From NCBI GenBank assembly GCA_963749035.1, contig CAVVKW010000001.1:1-64000 (forward strand): a DNA stretch of 64,000 nt. The letters run 5' to 3'. The stretch's first letter is position 1. Each line of letters begins with the position of its first letter. The stretch comes from CAVVKW01 sp963749035. Lineage in GTDB: Bacteria; Verrucomicrobiota; Verrucomicrobiia; Chthoniobacterales; JAATET01. Under the pieces are notes generated by a model, which was given only the letters and a program-made list of their open reading frames with translations, made no database searches and was not told the origin of the DNA. Shown here in pieces: positions 53,131 through 62,654 of the stretch. The position numbers were made by a program, and so were the translations under genes.

Positions 53131-56100
53131 TCATTTTTCGGGCACTTCGATGATCGTGTCGGGCGCGTCCGTTTCCTCCTGGTTCTCGATCAAATCCCAA
53201 ATTCTCCGCAGCGTCTCGGGATTGATTGCAACGCGCTTCCCCGCACTGCCCCCCAAACTCGCCGGTAGCGCGGGAGCGGGCTTCTCCGCCGCAGCCTGGA
53301 TCGTTGCCTGAATCCCCGAGAGCTGCCGGACGACCTGCGAGACGGGATCGTTCTCGTCCCCGCCCGCGACCAGCAAGTTGCGGGAGAAAGTTTTCTTGAT
53401 CTCCTCCCACCGACCCTTCTCTTCCGAGGTCAACTGACCCAACAGCTCGCGGAGCTTCAGCAAATTCGCCTCCGCTCCGGTCGTCAGCGTCTGCGCTTCG
53501 TTCCGGTAGTGGTCGGCGATCAACGCCTCGAGCTCAGCGTCGTTCATCACCGGAACGACCTTCTCCGCCAATCGATTCATGTTGCGGTAGCTTCCCTGCA
53601 ACAAAAACGGCGGTTCGGTCCGGTAGGCGTCCGCCTGACCGGCCGATGCGATGTAGGCGGAGTTGACGGTCAGAATCACGTCGCGAATCCGGATCAGTTT
53701 TTTCATCACCGCCACGAGGTCCTCCAACTCGCGAGGCGAACAGTTTGCTTCGAAGTCCACCTCGTCAGCGTCGCCAGTCTCGGCGATGCGTATCACGCCC
53801 ATGATGTCCTGCCGACTCCTGGTCGCCAGCGAGTTCAGGATCGGATTGGAAGTGAGCGCGTTCTCAAGGTAGCTGAGTTTGAAGGCGTCGAGGTGCGCAC
53901 CCACGGCGAGATCGCCGAGATTGTAGGTGTCGGCGCGGTTACTGAGCATGTCGGGGATCCGGAACTTTTCGCCGCTTTCGGTGTAGGGATTGCCCGCCAT
54001 GACAACGGCCACCTTCCGTCCCCGCAGATCGTAGGTCCGCGCGACCCCGTTGTGGACGCCCTCGATCCGCCGCTGGCCATCACACAGCGAGATGAACTTC
54101 TGCAAAAACTCCGACGCGCAGTGCTGGATGTCATCGAGGTAGATCATAACGTTGTCGCCCATTTCAAAGGCGAGGTTGATCTTTTTGAGTTCCTCGCGGG
54201 CGGCGGCGTTGGGCGCCTGCGCAGGATCTAGACTCGTAACGTCGTGACCGAGCGACGGTCCGTTGATTTTCATGAAGACGACGCCCAACCGGTCGGCGAC
54301 GTATTCCATCAAGGTCGTTTTCCCGTAGCCGGGAGGTGAAATCAATAGCAACAGGCCCATCCGGTCGGTCCGGGTGTTCTCACCCGCCGTCCCCATCTGC
54401 TTCGCCAAATTCGCGCCGATCAGCGGCAAGAACACTTTGTCGACCAACGCGTTTCGCACGAACGACGAAAGGACGCGCGGCTTGAACTCCTCGGTCCGTA
54501 ACCGCTGCTGGGCAGCTTCGACCACTCGCCGCTTCGCCGTCTGGAAGCGGTTGTAGGCCGGGACGACCTCGGATCCGTGACGCTGCAACCGATCGGAAAA
54601 ATCGAGGTAATCCAGTGTCAGCGCACCCTGATCGATCAAAGGATGCTGACCCAGCAGACCCTCGATCTTCGTCTGGAGCGACACCGGCGCGACGTCTTTG
54701 CGGTTGTGCAGATCGCGGATCAGCAGCAGGACCACCTCGTCACGATACCGCAACCGATCCGGATCCGCCGAAGCCAGAAACCCACCGACCCAATCACGCA
54801 GCAACTCGAAGTGCCGCCCGAAGTCATCGCGCAACGGCTCGCGCAATTTCGCAAAACGCTCGGTCGCGTGCTCGTCGGCCAGCGACTTTTCGAACCCGGC
54901 AAACGCTTCGTAGGCATCGTGCGAAAACGTGAACTCTCCGTCCCCGCTCAACACGTCGAACAGATACTCGGAAGCTGCCGGCACACGTTCCGGAGCGAAC
55001 AGGGTCACCTGCCGACAGATCGCCGCGAGCCGCGCCAAATAATCGGGATGCCGCCCGGCTGCGGGATAAAGCGAACGAGCAGCACCGAAGCTCGCGAGCT
55101 GGCGACCAAGGTTTTCGTCGGGATGGAGCTGCCAAGCCGTGACGGCCAACGCTCGCGCCTCGGGGTGAACCCGCATCAATCCGATCGAGCGGTGAATCTC
55201 GACCAACGCTTCCAGAATCTTGAACGCGTCGTGATCGTGAACGCCTTTCACGTATCCCTCCGCGTAGCGGGGCGACATGAAGGCCTGGACCGACTCCGGC
55301 GTGACGTCCTCCAGCTCGCCGAGCACCTGATGAGCCAGGTATTCGGCGCGGTAAACGCTGGGACTTTCGGAGACGACGTCGAGTGACCAGACGGGCCGGA
55401 GCTCGGCAATCTCCTCGTCTTCGATCTCCTCGAAAAGACGAGTGCCGGTGAGATGAAGCTCCAACGAATCGTCGCGCTCCAGAACGGTCAGCTCGACCGG
55501 CTGGGTGTTCACGTTGAAATGATGCTCGCCAAAGGCGATGACGTCGCTTCCTCCGACGAAAAGCTCCTTCCTGTCGCGAAGCTGGCGAACGGCATCCTCG
55601 CGGATCGTTTTCAGCCGACTTTGAAGATCGTCGGACTTCACCGGATCACCGAGCTCGAGAAGCTGGGTGACCACGTCACGAAGTCGATCCACCATCTGGT
55701 CCGACGCGTAGAACGCGTTGATGGCAGAGACATCCTCCAGTGCGTCCACCCGATGGGCGATGCTTTTGAGGAGCCGATCGGCAACGCCCTGCAACGCCAT
55801 CGCCCGACGGTTGCGCGCGTCAATCAGCGCAAGCTTCTTGCTCTCAAACGCCGACTGGATCTCCGTCCGTTTCTCGGCGAGGTCCACGAGGTATTCGTCA
55901 AATTCCGCGAAGCGACTTTCCAACTCCTCGACCTGCACCATCAGCCGACCAAGAAAATCGTCACATTTCTCCGGCGTGTCGCAGCGCTCGAGCGAGTTGG
56001 CAACGGCCTGACTGATGAGACGAAGCTGCGCGGCAAACTGCGCCGCCCCCTCCGTGGTCTGGAGTTCTCGAATCCGCTGGCGAAGCCGGGCGAGCGTTTG

Positions 56101-58101
56101 ATTCAAGCTCGCGTAGATTCCCGAAATGCTTTCGACGATCCGGGTCGTCTCCGTCGCGTCGGCGATCTCGAGGTTGCTGACAATCTCGATGAGCAACTCC
56201 AGCTCGTTCCCGGCCGCTTCGATCCGCTTTTCGAGCTCTCGACCCTCGACGACCTTCGAGATTTCGGCGGACTCGGCCTCCAACGTCTTTGTCCGCTCGC
56301 GGTAGGGTTCGAGCGCCGTATCCGTGAGAAGAAATTCAACGCAACCCGCCGAAAGCACGTCCGATTTCTCAGTGACCGCCTCCTCCAGCGCATCAATGGC
56401 CGGCAGGTCCGCGTAGCGCAGATCGCGCAGCGTAATTAATTCGCCGCGAGTCTTCCGCAGTTCGCTCAGCGCTTGAACGTAGGCGTCGATGCTGTCGAGT
56501 TCACCCGGAAGCAGCTCGTCCAAAAGCTCGCGCGCCCCGCCACCGACCCGATCAATTTCCGCAGCGGCGTGGCGTCTGAGATCACGAACCTTCTCGAATT
56601 CGTCGACCGTCCGGGCCGACGTATCGCGAAGTTCAGCGAGCGGTTCGGCAAGGTTGAAGGTCTCGGCTCGCTCGAGCCAGAACGTGGCGTCGAGCAGATC
56701 ACCGGCGCGCTTTTGCAGATCAAGGTAGAGCCCGGAGTAGGAGTCGTCCCGTTCGAGCAGGGCGAGAATCTCCTGACACTCGGCCATCGTGCGGACCAAC
56801 GGCGCATTGCCGATCTTGTAGAGGTAGCTGTCAGTCTGCGTCGCGGTCTCGAAACCTGTCCCGGTAAACGGCGTCTGCCAGATCTGCACCGCGTGATGCT
56901 TCTGCGGCTCCGGGTCGGTGCGAAAGAGGGCGAGTTCACCGTTCTCGAACGTGGAAAATCCGTTGCAGTGGATCGGTGTTTCCACTCGCTGGGTGATCAC
57001 GTTATACGCCATCAGGATGTAATCCCCGCGAGCCCGGTTGTAGAATATGTAGAGAAAATCCTCGCGGTTCGGACTTTGGATCCGCCGCTCGAACAGCATG
57101 TCAGTGTCGTTCCCGTCGAAGAGGCGCAATTCGCCATTCCGCAAGTAGTAGCCGCGCGAGAAAATGATCCCGTGGTCATCGGGGAGCAGGACGCAGCTCT
57201 CTTCGATCGCGTCGATCCGGTGAACCTGATCGAGCTTGTCGTTGAAAACGAAATAGCGAAACGCCTTCTCCTGATACGGCCTGACTCGCAGAAGAATCAG
57301 GTTGCCGAGAATCGCGTAGAAGATTTCGGCGTCATCAAGCGTTTGGTCACCCTGCTCGACGGGCTCGCGATGAATCCCCTCCCCACTGTCGGTGTTGTCC
57401 TCGATTTTGATCGTAAGATCGCCGCCGATGCACTCGACGAACAGCCGGTCGTCCACGGAAATGTGGGGATGGCTGCCCGAGCGATGCGCGTCGCGGTGGG
57501 TGCGGGTCCAGGTGAATTCGTGTTGTGGCGGATAGGTGAACTCGTGGTCGCTGCGGTTCCCGAGGTAGGTAAACTTCCCGTGATCCAGGGCCCACTTGAA
57601 GGTCTTGATGTCTTCGACCCTCTTGCCGACCCGGAAGACCATGAAGAGGTGCGGGCCAACGAAACCGAATTTCGTAAAAACCGTCTCGCGGTAGTATTTG
57701 AAGAGGCTGCGGAAATCGGTAAGGAATTCCGGGATCTTTAGGAAATCCAACGGCACCTCTCTGAAGCTCCGGTCGCTCCATTCGTAAGCCGAAAAAACAT
57801 CCTCCAGCTTCGTCTCGGTTCGGAGGCCAAGGTGAACGTTGTAGCCGAAGAGAAACCGACTCGCGCCGATCGCGACCAAGTCCCGGGGCAGGCAGTTGTT
57901 TTCCGTCGTGACCCGGTCCGTCGCGACCAGCGCCGTCTCGATGGAACCGAAGACCTCGTGCCGCGCCGCGTTGAGCTCACCGAGGCGGGAGCGGAGTTCC
58001 CGCCCGTGCTCAGTCAGCCGCTGACGCAGGATCTCGTAGGTGCCGGATTCCAACGTGGTTTCCTTCGGCTTGGCTTCGACTGCTGTGGGTTCGTCCGACA
58101 T
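53131..58101 (-). CDS. large DUF3686 / AAA ATPase (annotated in many genomes as DNA repair ATPase)
   Basis: 1656 residues. The N-terminal half is the DUF3686 region (LPRDLVAIGASRFLFGYNVH, FSAYEWSDRSFREVPLDF, FTWTRTHRDAHRSGSHPHIS). A long coiled-coil middle spans about residues 480-830. A C-terminal AAA+ domain has Walker A SPPGYGKTTLMEYVA near residue 1252 and Walker B VMIYLDDIQHCA near 1317. Sensor-like VVMAGNPYTESGEKF and an arginine-containing IPDMLSNRADTYN follow. The repair role in databases is not proven. It is separated from a flotillin gene on the same strand only by a toxin-antitoxin pair, suggesting a membrane-associated chaperone-like function. It starts at ATG 58101. Confidence 0.85.
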   Translation of the reverse strand: MSDEPTAVEAKPKETTLESGTYEILRQRLTEHGRELRSRLGELNAARHEVFGSIETALVATDRVTTENNCLPRDLVAIGASRFLFGYNVHLGLRTETKLEDVFSAYEWSDRSFREVPLDFLKIPEFLTDFRSLFKYYRETVFTKFGFVGPHLFMVFRVGKRVEDIKTFKWALDHGKFTYLGNRSDHEFTYPPQHEFTWTRTHRDAHRSGSHPHISVDDRLFVECIGGDLTIKIEDNTDSGEGIHREPVEQGDQTLDDAEIFYAILGNLILLRVRPYQEKAFRYFVFNDKLDQVHRIDAIEESCVLLPDDHGIIFSRGYYLRNGELRLFDGNDTDMLFERRIQSPNREDFLYIFYNRARGDYILMAYNVITQRVETPIHCNGFSTFENGELALFRTDPEPQKHHAVQIWQTPFTGTGFETATQTDSYLYKIGNAPLVRTMAECQEILALLERDDSYSGLYLDLQKRAGDLLDATFWLERAETFNLAEPLAELRDTSARTVDEFEKVRDLRRHAAAEIDRVGGGARELLDELLPGELDSIDAYVQALSELRKTRGELITLRDLRYADLPAIDALEEAVTEKSDVLSAGCVEFLLTDTALEPYRERTKTLEAESAEISKVVEGRELEKRIEAAGNELELLIEIVSNLEIADATETTRIVESISGIYASLNQTLARLRQRIRELQTTEGAAQFAAQLRLISQAVANSLERCDTPEKCDDFLGRLMVQVEELESRFAEFDEYLVDLAEKRTEIQSAFESKKLALIDARNRRAMALQGVADRLLKSIAHRVDALEDVSAINAFYASDQMVDRLRDVVTQLLELGDPVKSDDLQSRLKTIREDAVRQLRDRKELFVGGSDVIAFGEHHFNVNTQPVELTVLERDDSLELHLTGTRLFEEIEDEEIAELRPVWSLDVVSESPSVYRAEYLAHQVLGELEDVTPESVQAFMSPRYAEGYVKGVHDHDAFKILEALVEIHRSIGLMRVHPEARALAVTAWQLHPDENLGRQLASFGAARSLYPAAGRHPDYLARLAAICRQVTLFAPERVPAASEYLFDVLSGDGEFTFSHDAYEAFAGFEKSLADEHATERFAKLREPLRDDFGRHFELLRDWVGGFLASADPDRLRYRDEVVLLLIRDLHNRKDVAPVSLQTKIEGLLGQHPLIDQGALTLDYLDFSDRLQRHGSEVVPAYNRFQTAKRRVVEAAQQRLRTEEFKPRVLSSFVRNALVDKVFLPLIGANLAKQMGTAGENTRTDRMGLLLLISPPGYGKTTLMEYVADRLGVVFMKINGPSLGHDVTSLDPAQAPNAAAREELKKINLAFEMGDNVMIYLDDIQHCASEFLQKFISLCDGQRRIEGVHNGVARTYDLRGRKVAVVMAGNPYTESGEKFRIPDMLSNRADTYNLGDLAVGAHLDAFKLSYLENALTSNPILNSLATRSRQDIMGVIRIAETGDADEVDFEANCSPRELEDLVAVMKKLIRIRDVILTVNSAYIASAGQADAYRTEPPFLLQGSYRNMNRLAEKVVPVMNDAELEALIADHYRNEAQTLTTGAEANLLKLRELLGQLTSEEKGRWEEIKKTFSRNLLVAGGDENDPVSQVVRQLSGIQATIQAAAEKPAPALPASLGGSAGKRVAINPETLRRIWDLIENQEETDAPDTIIEVPEK

Positions 58102-58104
58102 GGA

Positions 58105-58545
58105 TCAGGCGAGCGGATTCCAGACCTTGGTAAAGCCGAAGCCTTGAAAGTCTTTCAGGTTTGTCGTGGCAAATTCAGTGACTCCGGCAGCCTGAAGACT
58201 GAGCGCCAGACGGGTGTCGTAAATGCGCCGATAAGCGATGTTGGGTCGCGACATCCGCTGGTAGAGTTCGTCGTGGAGTTCGCGGGACTGGGTGGGGAAT
58301 CCCGCGATACGCCAGCGGGGATGAGTCCGATAGGATTCAATTGCGGCAACCGCTATTGGTGGGGAACAGGGTTTGTCCATGACCGCAGGGTTGCGTAGAA
58401 GACGGTAGAGTTCGACGAGGACGAATTCCGAGATGACGATGTCCTCCTGTCCGCCAATGCCATCCACCCAGTCGTAGGCCTTCTTGTGACGTTGAGAGCC
58501 GTCGTGGTAGGCGTGAAAGAGGATGTTCGTGTCGATGGCGAGCAT
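58105..58545 (-). CDS. PIN-domain toxin
   Basis: 146 residues from ATG 58545. PIN residues: MLAIDTNILFHAYHD (Asp), VISEFVLVELYRLLRN (Glu), RRIYDTRLALSLQ (Asp), and TTNLKDFQGFGFTKVWNPL at the end (Asp). An upstream open frame to 58638 overlaps the antitoxin and is not used. It starts 5 bp after the RHH antitoxin stop. Its stop lies 3 bp from the DUF3686 start, so the two may share a transcript. Confidence 0.85.
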   Translation of the reverse strand: MLAIDTNILFHAYHDGSQRHKKAYDWVDGIGGQEDIVISEFVLVELYRLLRNPAVMDKPCSPPIAVAAIESYRTHPRWRIAGFPTQSRELHDELYQRMSRPNIAYRRIYDTRLALSLQAAGVTEFATTNLKDFQGFGFTKVWNPLA

Positions 58546-58550
58546 GTCGT

Positions 58551-58790
58551 TCAGTCGAAATCCTCTTGAGCGTGGCGCTTCAACTGATCTTCGGACATCT
58601 CCTTGTATCCGAGGTTGCGCCCTTTCGGCGGATGCCATTCACGTTGAGCGATCGGCTTGGCGGGATAATGGCGAAGGAGTTCTTCCACCCCTCTGCGGAA
58701 GGTTTCGGCGAGAGACCATTCGCGCTCCTTGGCGAAGTCTTTGACCCGTTCGTAGAGCTCTTCGGGCAACTGAATCTGGGTTTTTATCAT
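58551..58790 (-). CDS. ribbon-helix-helix antitoxin
   Basis: 79 residues from ATG 58790. The N-terminal beta strand and helices read MIKTQIQLPEELYERVKDFA and REWSLAETFRRGVEELLRHY, a CopG/RHH DNA-binding fold. The C-terminal half (GRNLGYKEMSEDQLKRHAQE) likely binds the toxin. A further upstream ATG at 58832 would overlap the flotillin stop. It partners the PIN toxin directly downstream. Confidence 0.85.
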   Translation of the reverse strand: MIKTQIQLPEELYERVKDFAKEREWSLAETFRRGVEELLRHYPAKPIAQREWHPPKGRNLGYKEMSEDQLKRHAQEDFD

Positions 58791-58828
58791 GATGGAAAAT
58801 CTAAGGTGATGGAGATTTGATGTCAAAA

Positions 58829-60838
58829 TCACCGTCTGACTGCTGACTCATTTTCCACGCGGAGAGTTTTGGCCTGATGCAGGAGGTTCCCGATGAACGT
58901 CCGCTGCTCGAGATCGTCGGTTTGAACGATCAGCTTGCCAAGCGCGGCGGCGATCGTGAGATTTTTAAGATCCTCGGTCTTGATTCCAAATTTCCGGATC
59001 AAGTCGTCCAAGTGCTCGCGAAAATCGTCAGCATCGCCCGTGAAGAACGTGTCCTTCACGTCGGTCAGCGTGCGACTGTTGTCGACCAGGCGGTCGATGG
59101 ACTTCCCGTTCGTGATCGCGTTCGTGATGCGATCGAAGAACTGTGCTTCGCCGCCAACGATGTCGATCTTGGCGTATTTGAGCGCCTCGCCCAACACGTA
59201 GGCCTGCTGCTCGGCGATGTCCTTGCGGACGTGGATCTGCGCAAGTTCGATCTCCTTCTCCTTTTCGAGCTCGAGCTTGAATTCCTCGTGCTCGCGACCG
59301 ACTCCGTCGAGCTTCTTCATGCTCTCGGCCTTCTCCGCGATGCCCTTGGCCTCGGCGGCATACTGCTTCTCGGCGGCGGCGGCCTTTGCCTCCATCACCT
59401 GAGCCTCGCCCAGACCCTGCGCCGCTTCCTCGGCACTGGTCGCCTGAGCCAGCGTGCGGCGGGCGTCCGCTTGCTTGGCGGCAGCGGCCTGCTCGGCCTC
59501 AGCGGCGATGAGAATTTGCTCGGCGTGCAATTCCGCAGACTGCTTCTCGGCCTCGGCATTCGTAACTTTCGCGAACAGATCTTCCTGCGCCCGAAGCTCG
59601 GCCGCTTGCTTGGAAGCTTCCGCCGCCTTGATGTCCTTCACCAACGCCTGCTCGGCCTGCATCTCCGCTTCGGTGATCTCGACCTTTTTCTTACGATCGG
59701 CCGCGGCGAACGCTTGGGTGTCGTTGATGCGCTCCTGCTCTTCGACCGCCGCCTTCTCGACGATCAGTCGCTCACGAATGACGTCTTGAATGACCTTCTG
59801 TTCGGCTTCGACCGCCTTGTTTTTTTCGATGACCGCCAACTCCACGATCCGCTCGCGCTCCGTGCGCTCGACCATCCGGTCTCGCTCGACGCGCTCGGTC
59901 TCGACCGCATCGGTCCGCTCCTTGTTGCGAGCCGCGACGATGACCTGCCGGGCCTTGTTCTCCTCGGCGATGGCAATTTCTTCCTCCGCGGCAATGCGGG
60001 CCTGTTCGGAACGCAGAAGTTGCTCGGCTTGAGTCTTCTTGGACTCGGCCTGTTCGCGAGCGGTGATGATGGCGATCTCACGAGTCTGCTTCTCTTCGGC
60101 TTCCTTCTGCTGACGCTCGAGCTCGAGGATGGCTTCCTTCGCCTCGACGTCCTGCTGCTTGATCGTTTTTTCCCGTTCGCGATCGATGTTGTTGGCGAGG
60201 ACCTTCTGAGCTGCCGTGAGTTCCGTGATTTTCTTGATGCCCTCGGAATCGAGGATGTTGTCGGCGTTGAGAAGGTTCAGCGGCGTCTGCTCGAGGTAAT
60301 CGATCGCGACGTCCTCCAAGACGAACCCATTCAAGTCAGTCCCGATGAGTTTGATGATGTCGTCCTTCAGCAACTCCCGAGAGTTGTAAAGTTCGACAAA
60401 ATCAAACTGCCGGCCGACCGTTTTTAACGCCTCGGAGAATTTGGCGTCGAACAACTCGACCATTGCTTCCTGACTCGATGCGCGCACGCAACCGATCGAT
60501 TGCGCAACTTTGAGCACGTCTTGCGACGTTTGGTTCACCCGAACGAAGAACGCGACCTTGATGTCGGCTCGCATGTTGTCCTTACAGATAAGCCCGAACT
60601 GGCCGTGCCGATCGATTTCCACCCGCTTCACCGAGATGTCCATGAACTCGGCTTTGTGGATCACCGGGAGAACGACGATGCCGGAGAAGGAGACCTTCGT
60701 CCCACCCATACCGTTCCGCACAAGCGCGGTGCCTTGGTCGACTTTCCGGTAGCACCGGATGATCATGACCATGAATCCAAACAGGATGAGGAGGACAAAA
60801 AGTCCGATGATGAGGGCAAGTGGTGTGATGAAGTCCAT
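58829..60838 (-). CDS. flotillin-like SPFH protein (YqiK type)
   Basis: 669 residues. One N-terminal membrane helix (PLALIIGLFVLLILFGFMVM) is followed by an SPFH/band-7 domain (VRNGMGGTKVSFSGIVVLPV, KDNMRADIKVAFFVRVNQ). Residues about 200-560 form a very long charged coiled coil rich in Glu, Ala and Lys (for example EREKTIKQQDVEAKEAILEL). The C-terminal domain contains GGEAQFFDRITNAITNGKSI. Flotillins organise membrane microdomains. The gene upstream encodes a YqiJ-like membrane protein, the same pair as yqiJ-yqiK of Escherichia coli. Confidence 0.92.
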   Translation of the reverse strand: MDFITPLALIIGLFVLLILFGFMVMIIRCYRKVDQGTALVRNGMGGTKVSFSGIVVLPVIHKAEFMDISVKRVEIDRHGQFGLICKDNMRADIKVAFFVRVNQTSQDVLKVAQSIGCVRASSQEAMVELFDAKFSEALKTVGRQFDFVELYNSRELLKDDIIKLIGTDLNGFVLEDVAIDYLEQTPLNLLNADNILDSEGIKKITELTAAQKVLANNIDREREKTIKQQDVEAKEAILELERQQKEAEEKQTREIAIITAREQAESKKTQAEQLLRSEQARIAAEEEIAIAEENKARQVIVAARNKERTDAVETERVERDRMVERTERERIVELAVIEKNKAVEAEQKVIQDVIRERLIVEKAAVEEQERINDTQAFAAADRKKKVEITEAEMQAEQALVKDIKAAEASKQAAELRAQEDLFAKVTNAEAEKQSAELHAEQILIAAEAEQAAAAKQADARRTLAQATSAEEAAQGLGEAQVMEAKAAAAEKQYAAEAKGIAEKAESMKKLDGVGREHEEFKLELEKEKEIELAQIHVRKDIAEQQAYVLGEALKYAKIDIVGGEAQFFDRITNAITNGKSIDRLVDNSRTLTDVKDTFFTGDADDFREHLDDLIRKFGIKTEDLKNLTIAAALGKLIVQTDDLEQRTFIGNLLHQAKTLRVENESAVRR

Positions 60839-60865
60839 GGTGGTCGTGGGTTAGGGTTGGTGGAT

Positions 60866-61522
60866 TTATTGGTCGAGAGTTGAGGCCGTCACGCGACGAA
60901 CGAGATACGTGCCGTCGTCCGGGGATTGGCTGACGATCAGCGCGGTGTCTCCGCCCGCCAGCGTTTCGGCGTCTCGCGTCCGGATCTGAATGGTCAGCGG
61001 GGCGCCGTCGGACGCCACTTCCGCTTGACCGTAAGACGGTGTGACCTCCCGCGTGCGGACGACGCAAGTCTGGCCGATCAGCGGGCGATCGGTGGGCTCC
61101 GGTGCGTTGAGCAACCGGAACACACCACGAAGCGGCATCGTCGCATATCGGGTCACGAGCGAACTGATTGCGAATGACGGAATCAACCAGGCAAGGCCGA
61201 TAATTAAACTATCGCTCGAGTTCAGAAATTGGTTCGCGACCAGTCCACCCACCCACATCGAGAGCGTGAAAAACGTAAGGATAACCAAAAGCGGGACCTC
61301 TCCCACGTTGAGAAAATGGAAATACCCGCTCAAGGGAGCGTGGTGGCCGACGACGTCCGCATCGGCGTCGGCGTCGACCAGCGAGATGTCGCCATCCGCA
61401 CTCGCGCTATCGAGATCAAAAATGCCGAAGCTGACGAGCAACCAGTAACCGGCCAGCCCAACGAGAACGACGGTAAACGGCAGGTTGACCGGAAACAGCG
61501 CAGCTTGGATCAGATCGTTCAT
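60866..61522 (-). CDS. YqiJ-like membrane protein with C-terminal OB-fold (NfeD-related)
   Basis: 218 residues from ATG 61522. An N-terminal membrane helix (NLPFTVVLVGLAGYWLLVSF) is followed by an acidic loop (SADGDISLVDADADADVV) and two more helices (VGEVPLLVILTFFTLSMW, LIIGLAWLIPSFAISSLV). The C-terminal OB-like domain (RPLIGQTCVVRTREVTPSYG) closes the protein. Such short NfeD/YqiJ proteins are standard partners of flotillins. It precedes the flotillin gene by 27 bp on the same strand. An open frame to 61591 would add 23 Cys-rich residues with no support. Confidence 0.82.
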   Translation of the reverse strand: MNDLIQAALFPVNLPFTVVLVGLAGYWLLVSFGIFDLDSASADGDISLVDADADADVVGHHAPLSGYFHFLNVGEVPLLVILTFFTLSMWVGGLVANQFLNSSDSLIIGLAWLIPSFAISSLVTRYATMPLRGVFRLLNAPEPTDRPLIGQTCVVRTREVTPSYGQAEVASDGAPLTIQIRTRDAETLAGGDTALIVSQSPDDGTYLVRRVTASTLDQ

Positions 61523-61646
61523 GGCAATTCGGAGACTAGGTGGTGCCTCGTCATTTGTGCATTTACAAAAACGACAGTTTTTTCTCAGCACTCAGTGCCG
61601 CTTCTCGCCTTGCCTGATTCCGTCCATTCGCTTGAATGTTCACCCC

Positions 61647-61958
61647 ATGTATGACACCGGAGAGAAAGTCGTCTGCGTCGACGGAAAGTTCGAGCCGCTC
61701 CACAAGCGGATCTACAAAGCGCTACCAGTCGAGGACACGATTTATACCGTCCGGGAGTGCTCGATCGGACGCTCGAAGTCTGGTGTCAGCTATCGTGTTC
61801 TCCTCGAAGAACTGATCAACGGACCGGACCCTTACATGCACGAAACCGCCGCGGAAGAACTCGGTTTCCGCTCCGACCGATTTGCCCCCCTTGTCACTGA
61901 CGAAGTGGAGGAAGAAGAAGAAATGGCGCTTCCCGATGCGGTCGCATCACCCCGATAG
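61647..61958 (+). CDS. small conserved protein of unknown function
   Basis: 103 residues from ATG 61647. The core reads TGEKVVCVDGKFEPLHKRIY, then LPVEDTIYTVREC, a short beta-rich domain that recurs in phage and bacterial proteins of unknown role. GFRSDRFAPL ends the conserved part, and an acidic tail follows (DEVEEEEEMALP). There is no membrane segment. Upstream open sequence lacks similarity. The Nudix gene follows on the same strand. Confidence 0.7.
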   Translation: MYDTGEKVVCVDGKFEPLHKRIYKALPVEDTIYTVRECSIGRSKSGVSYRVLLEELINGPDPYMHETAAEELGFRSDRFAPLVTDEVEEEEEMALPDAVASPR

Positions 61959-62015
61959 CCCGGCATCGCTAGGGATTCCTTGCCCCCCGAAGGCCACCTT
62001 GCCAGACTTCCGCCC

Positions 62016-62636
62016 ATGCCAGATGTGGACGAAAAAGTGCTCGTGGTCCGACGTTCTTTATTTGACCAGATCGGAGAATTTCAAGGGTTCTGCCCGGAAC
62101 CGGGGCCGTATCTCTCCGCTTTCCTCGACCGCGAAAACAATTTTTTCGCATCTCGATCCACGGTTGAAGACGACCCGTCGCTGAAGCAAATCATTCCCTA
62201 CGCCGTATTCCGCCACAACGGTCGAATCCTTCACTACGTTCGTGGCGGGCAATCCGGCGAAAAACGTCTCGTCGCCAAGGGGTCGATCGGCATCGGTGGG
62301 CACATCAATGACGAGGACGACATCGAAGACCCAACCCTCAACCGGGACGCGTATCGAACCGCCGTCGAACGGGAGATCTCCGAAGAACTTCGTTTTCCCG
62401 GCAGCTTTACCGACAAGATCGTCGGACTGATCAACGACGATTCGTCGGAAGTGGGTCGCGTTCACCTCGGTGTCGTCCACGTTGTCGATCTCGAGTCGGA
62501 CGACGTTACTCCGGGAGAATCCGCAATCGCGGCCCTCGAGTTTCTCGAGGTGAACGACCTGAAAGCTCGGCGCGACGGTCTCGAAACCTGGTCGCAGATC
62601 GTCCTCGACGGCTGGGATCAGATCAATACCACTTGA
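62016..62636 (+). CDS. Nudix-like phosphohydrolase
   Basis: 206 residues from ATG 62016. It begins MPDVDEKVLVVRRSLFDQIG, then YAVFRHNGRILHYVRGGQSG. The Nudix-like box runs from GSIGIGGHINDEDD to AVEREISEELRF, with the REISEEL core that binds the metal. It is longer than the usual 23-residue box because of an insertion after the first Gly pair. IGLINDDSSEVGRVHLGVVH follows. The substrate is unknown. An upstream TTG at 61980 is open but less likely. Confidence 0.75.
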   Translation: MPDVDEKVLVVRRSLFDQIGEFQGFCPEPGPYLSAFLDRENNFFASRSTVEDDPSLKQIIPYAVFRHNGRILHYVRGGQSGEKRLVAKGSIGIGGHINDEDDIEDPTLNRDAYRTAVEREISEELRFPGSFTDKIVGLINDDSSEVGRVHLGVVHVVDLESDDVTPGESAIAALEFLEVNDLKARRDGLETWSQIVLDGWDQINTT

Positions 62637-62654
62637 CCACCGCTGCAAGCGTGA

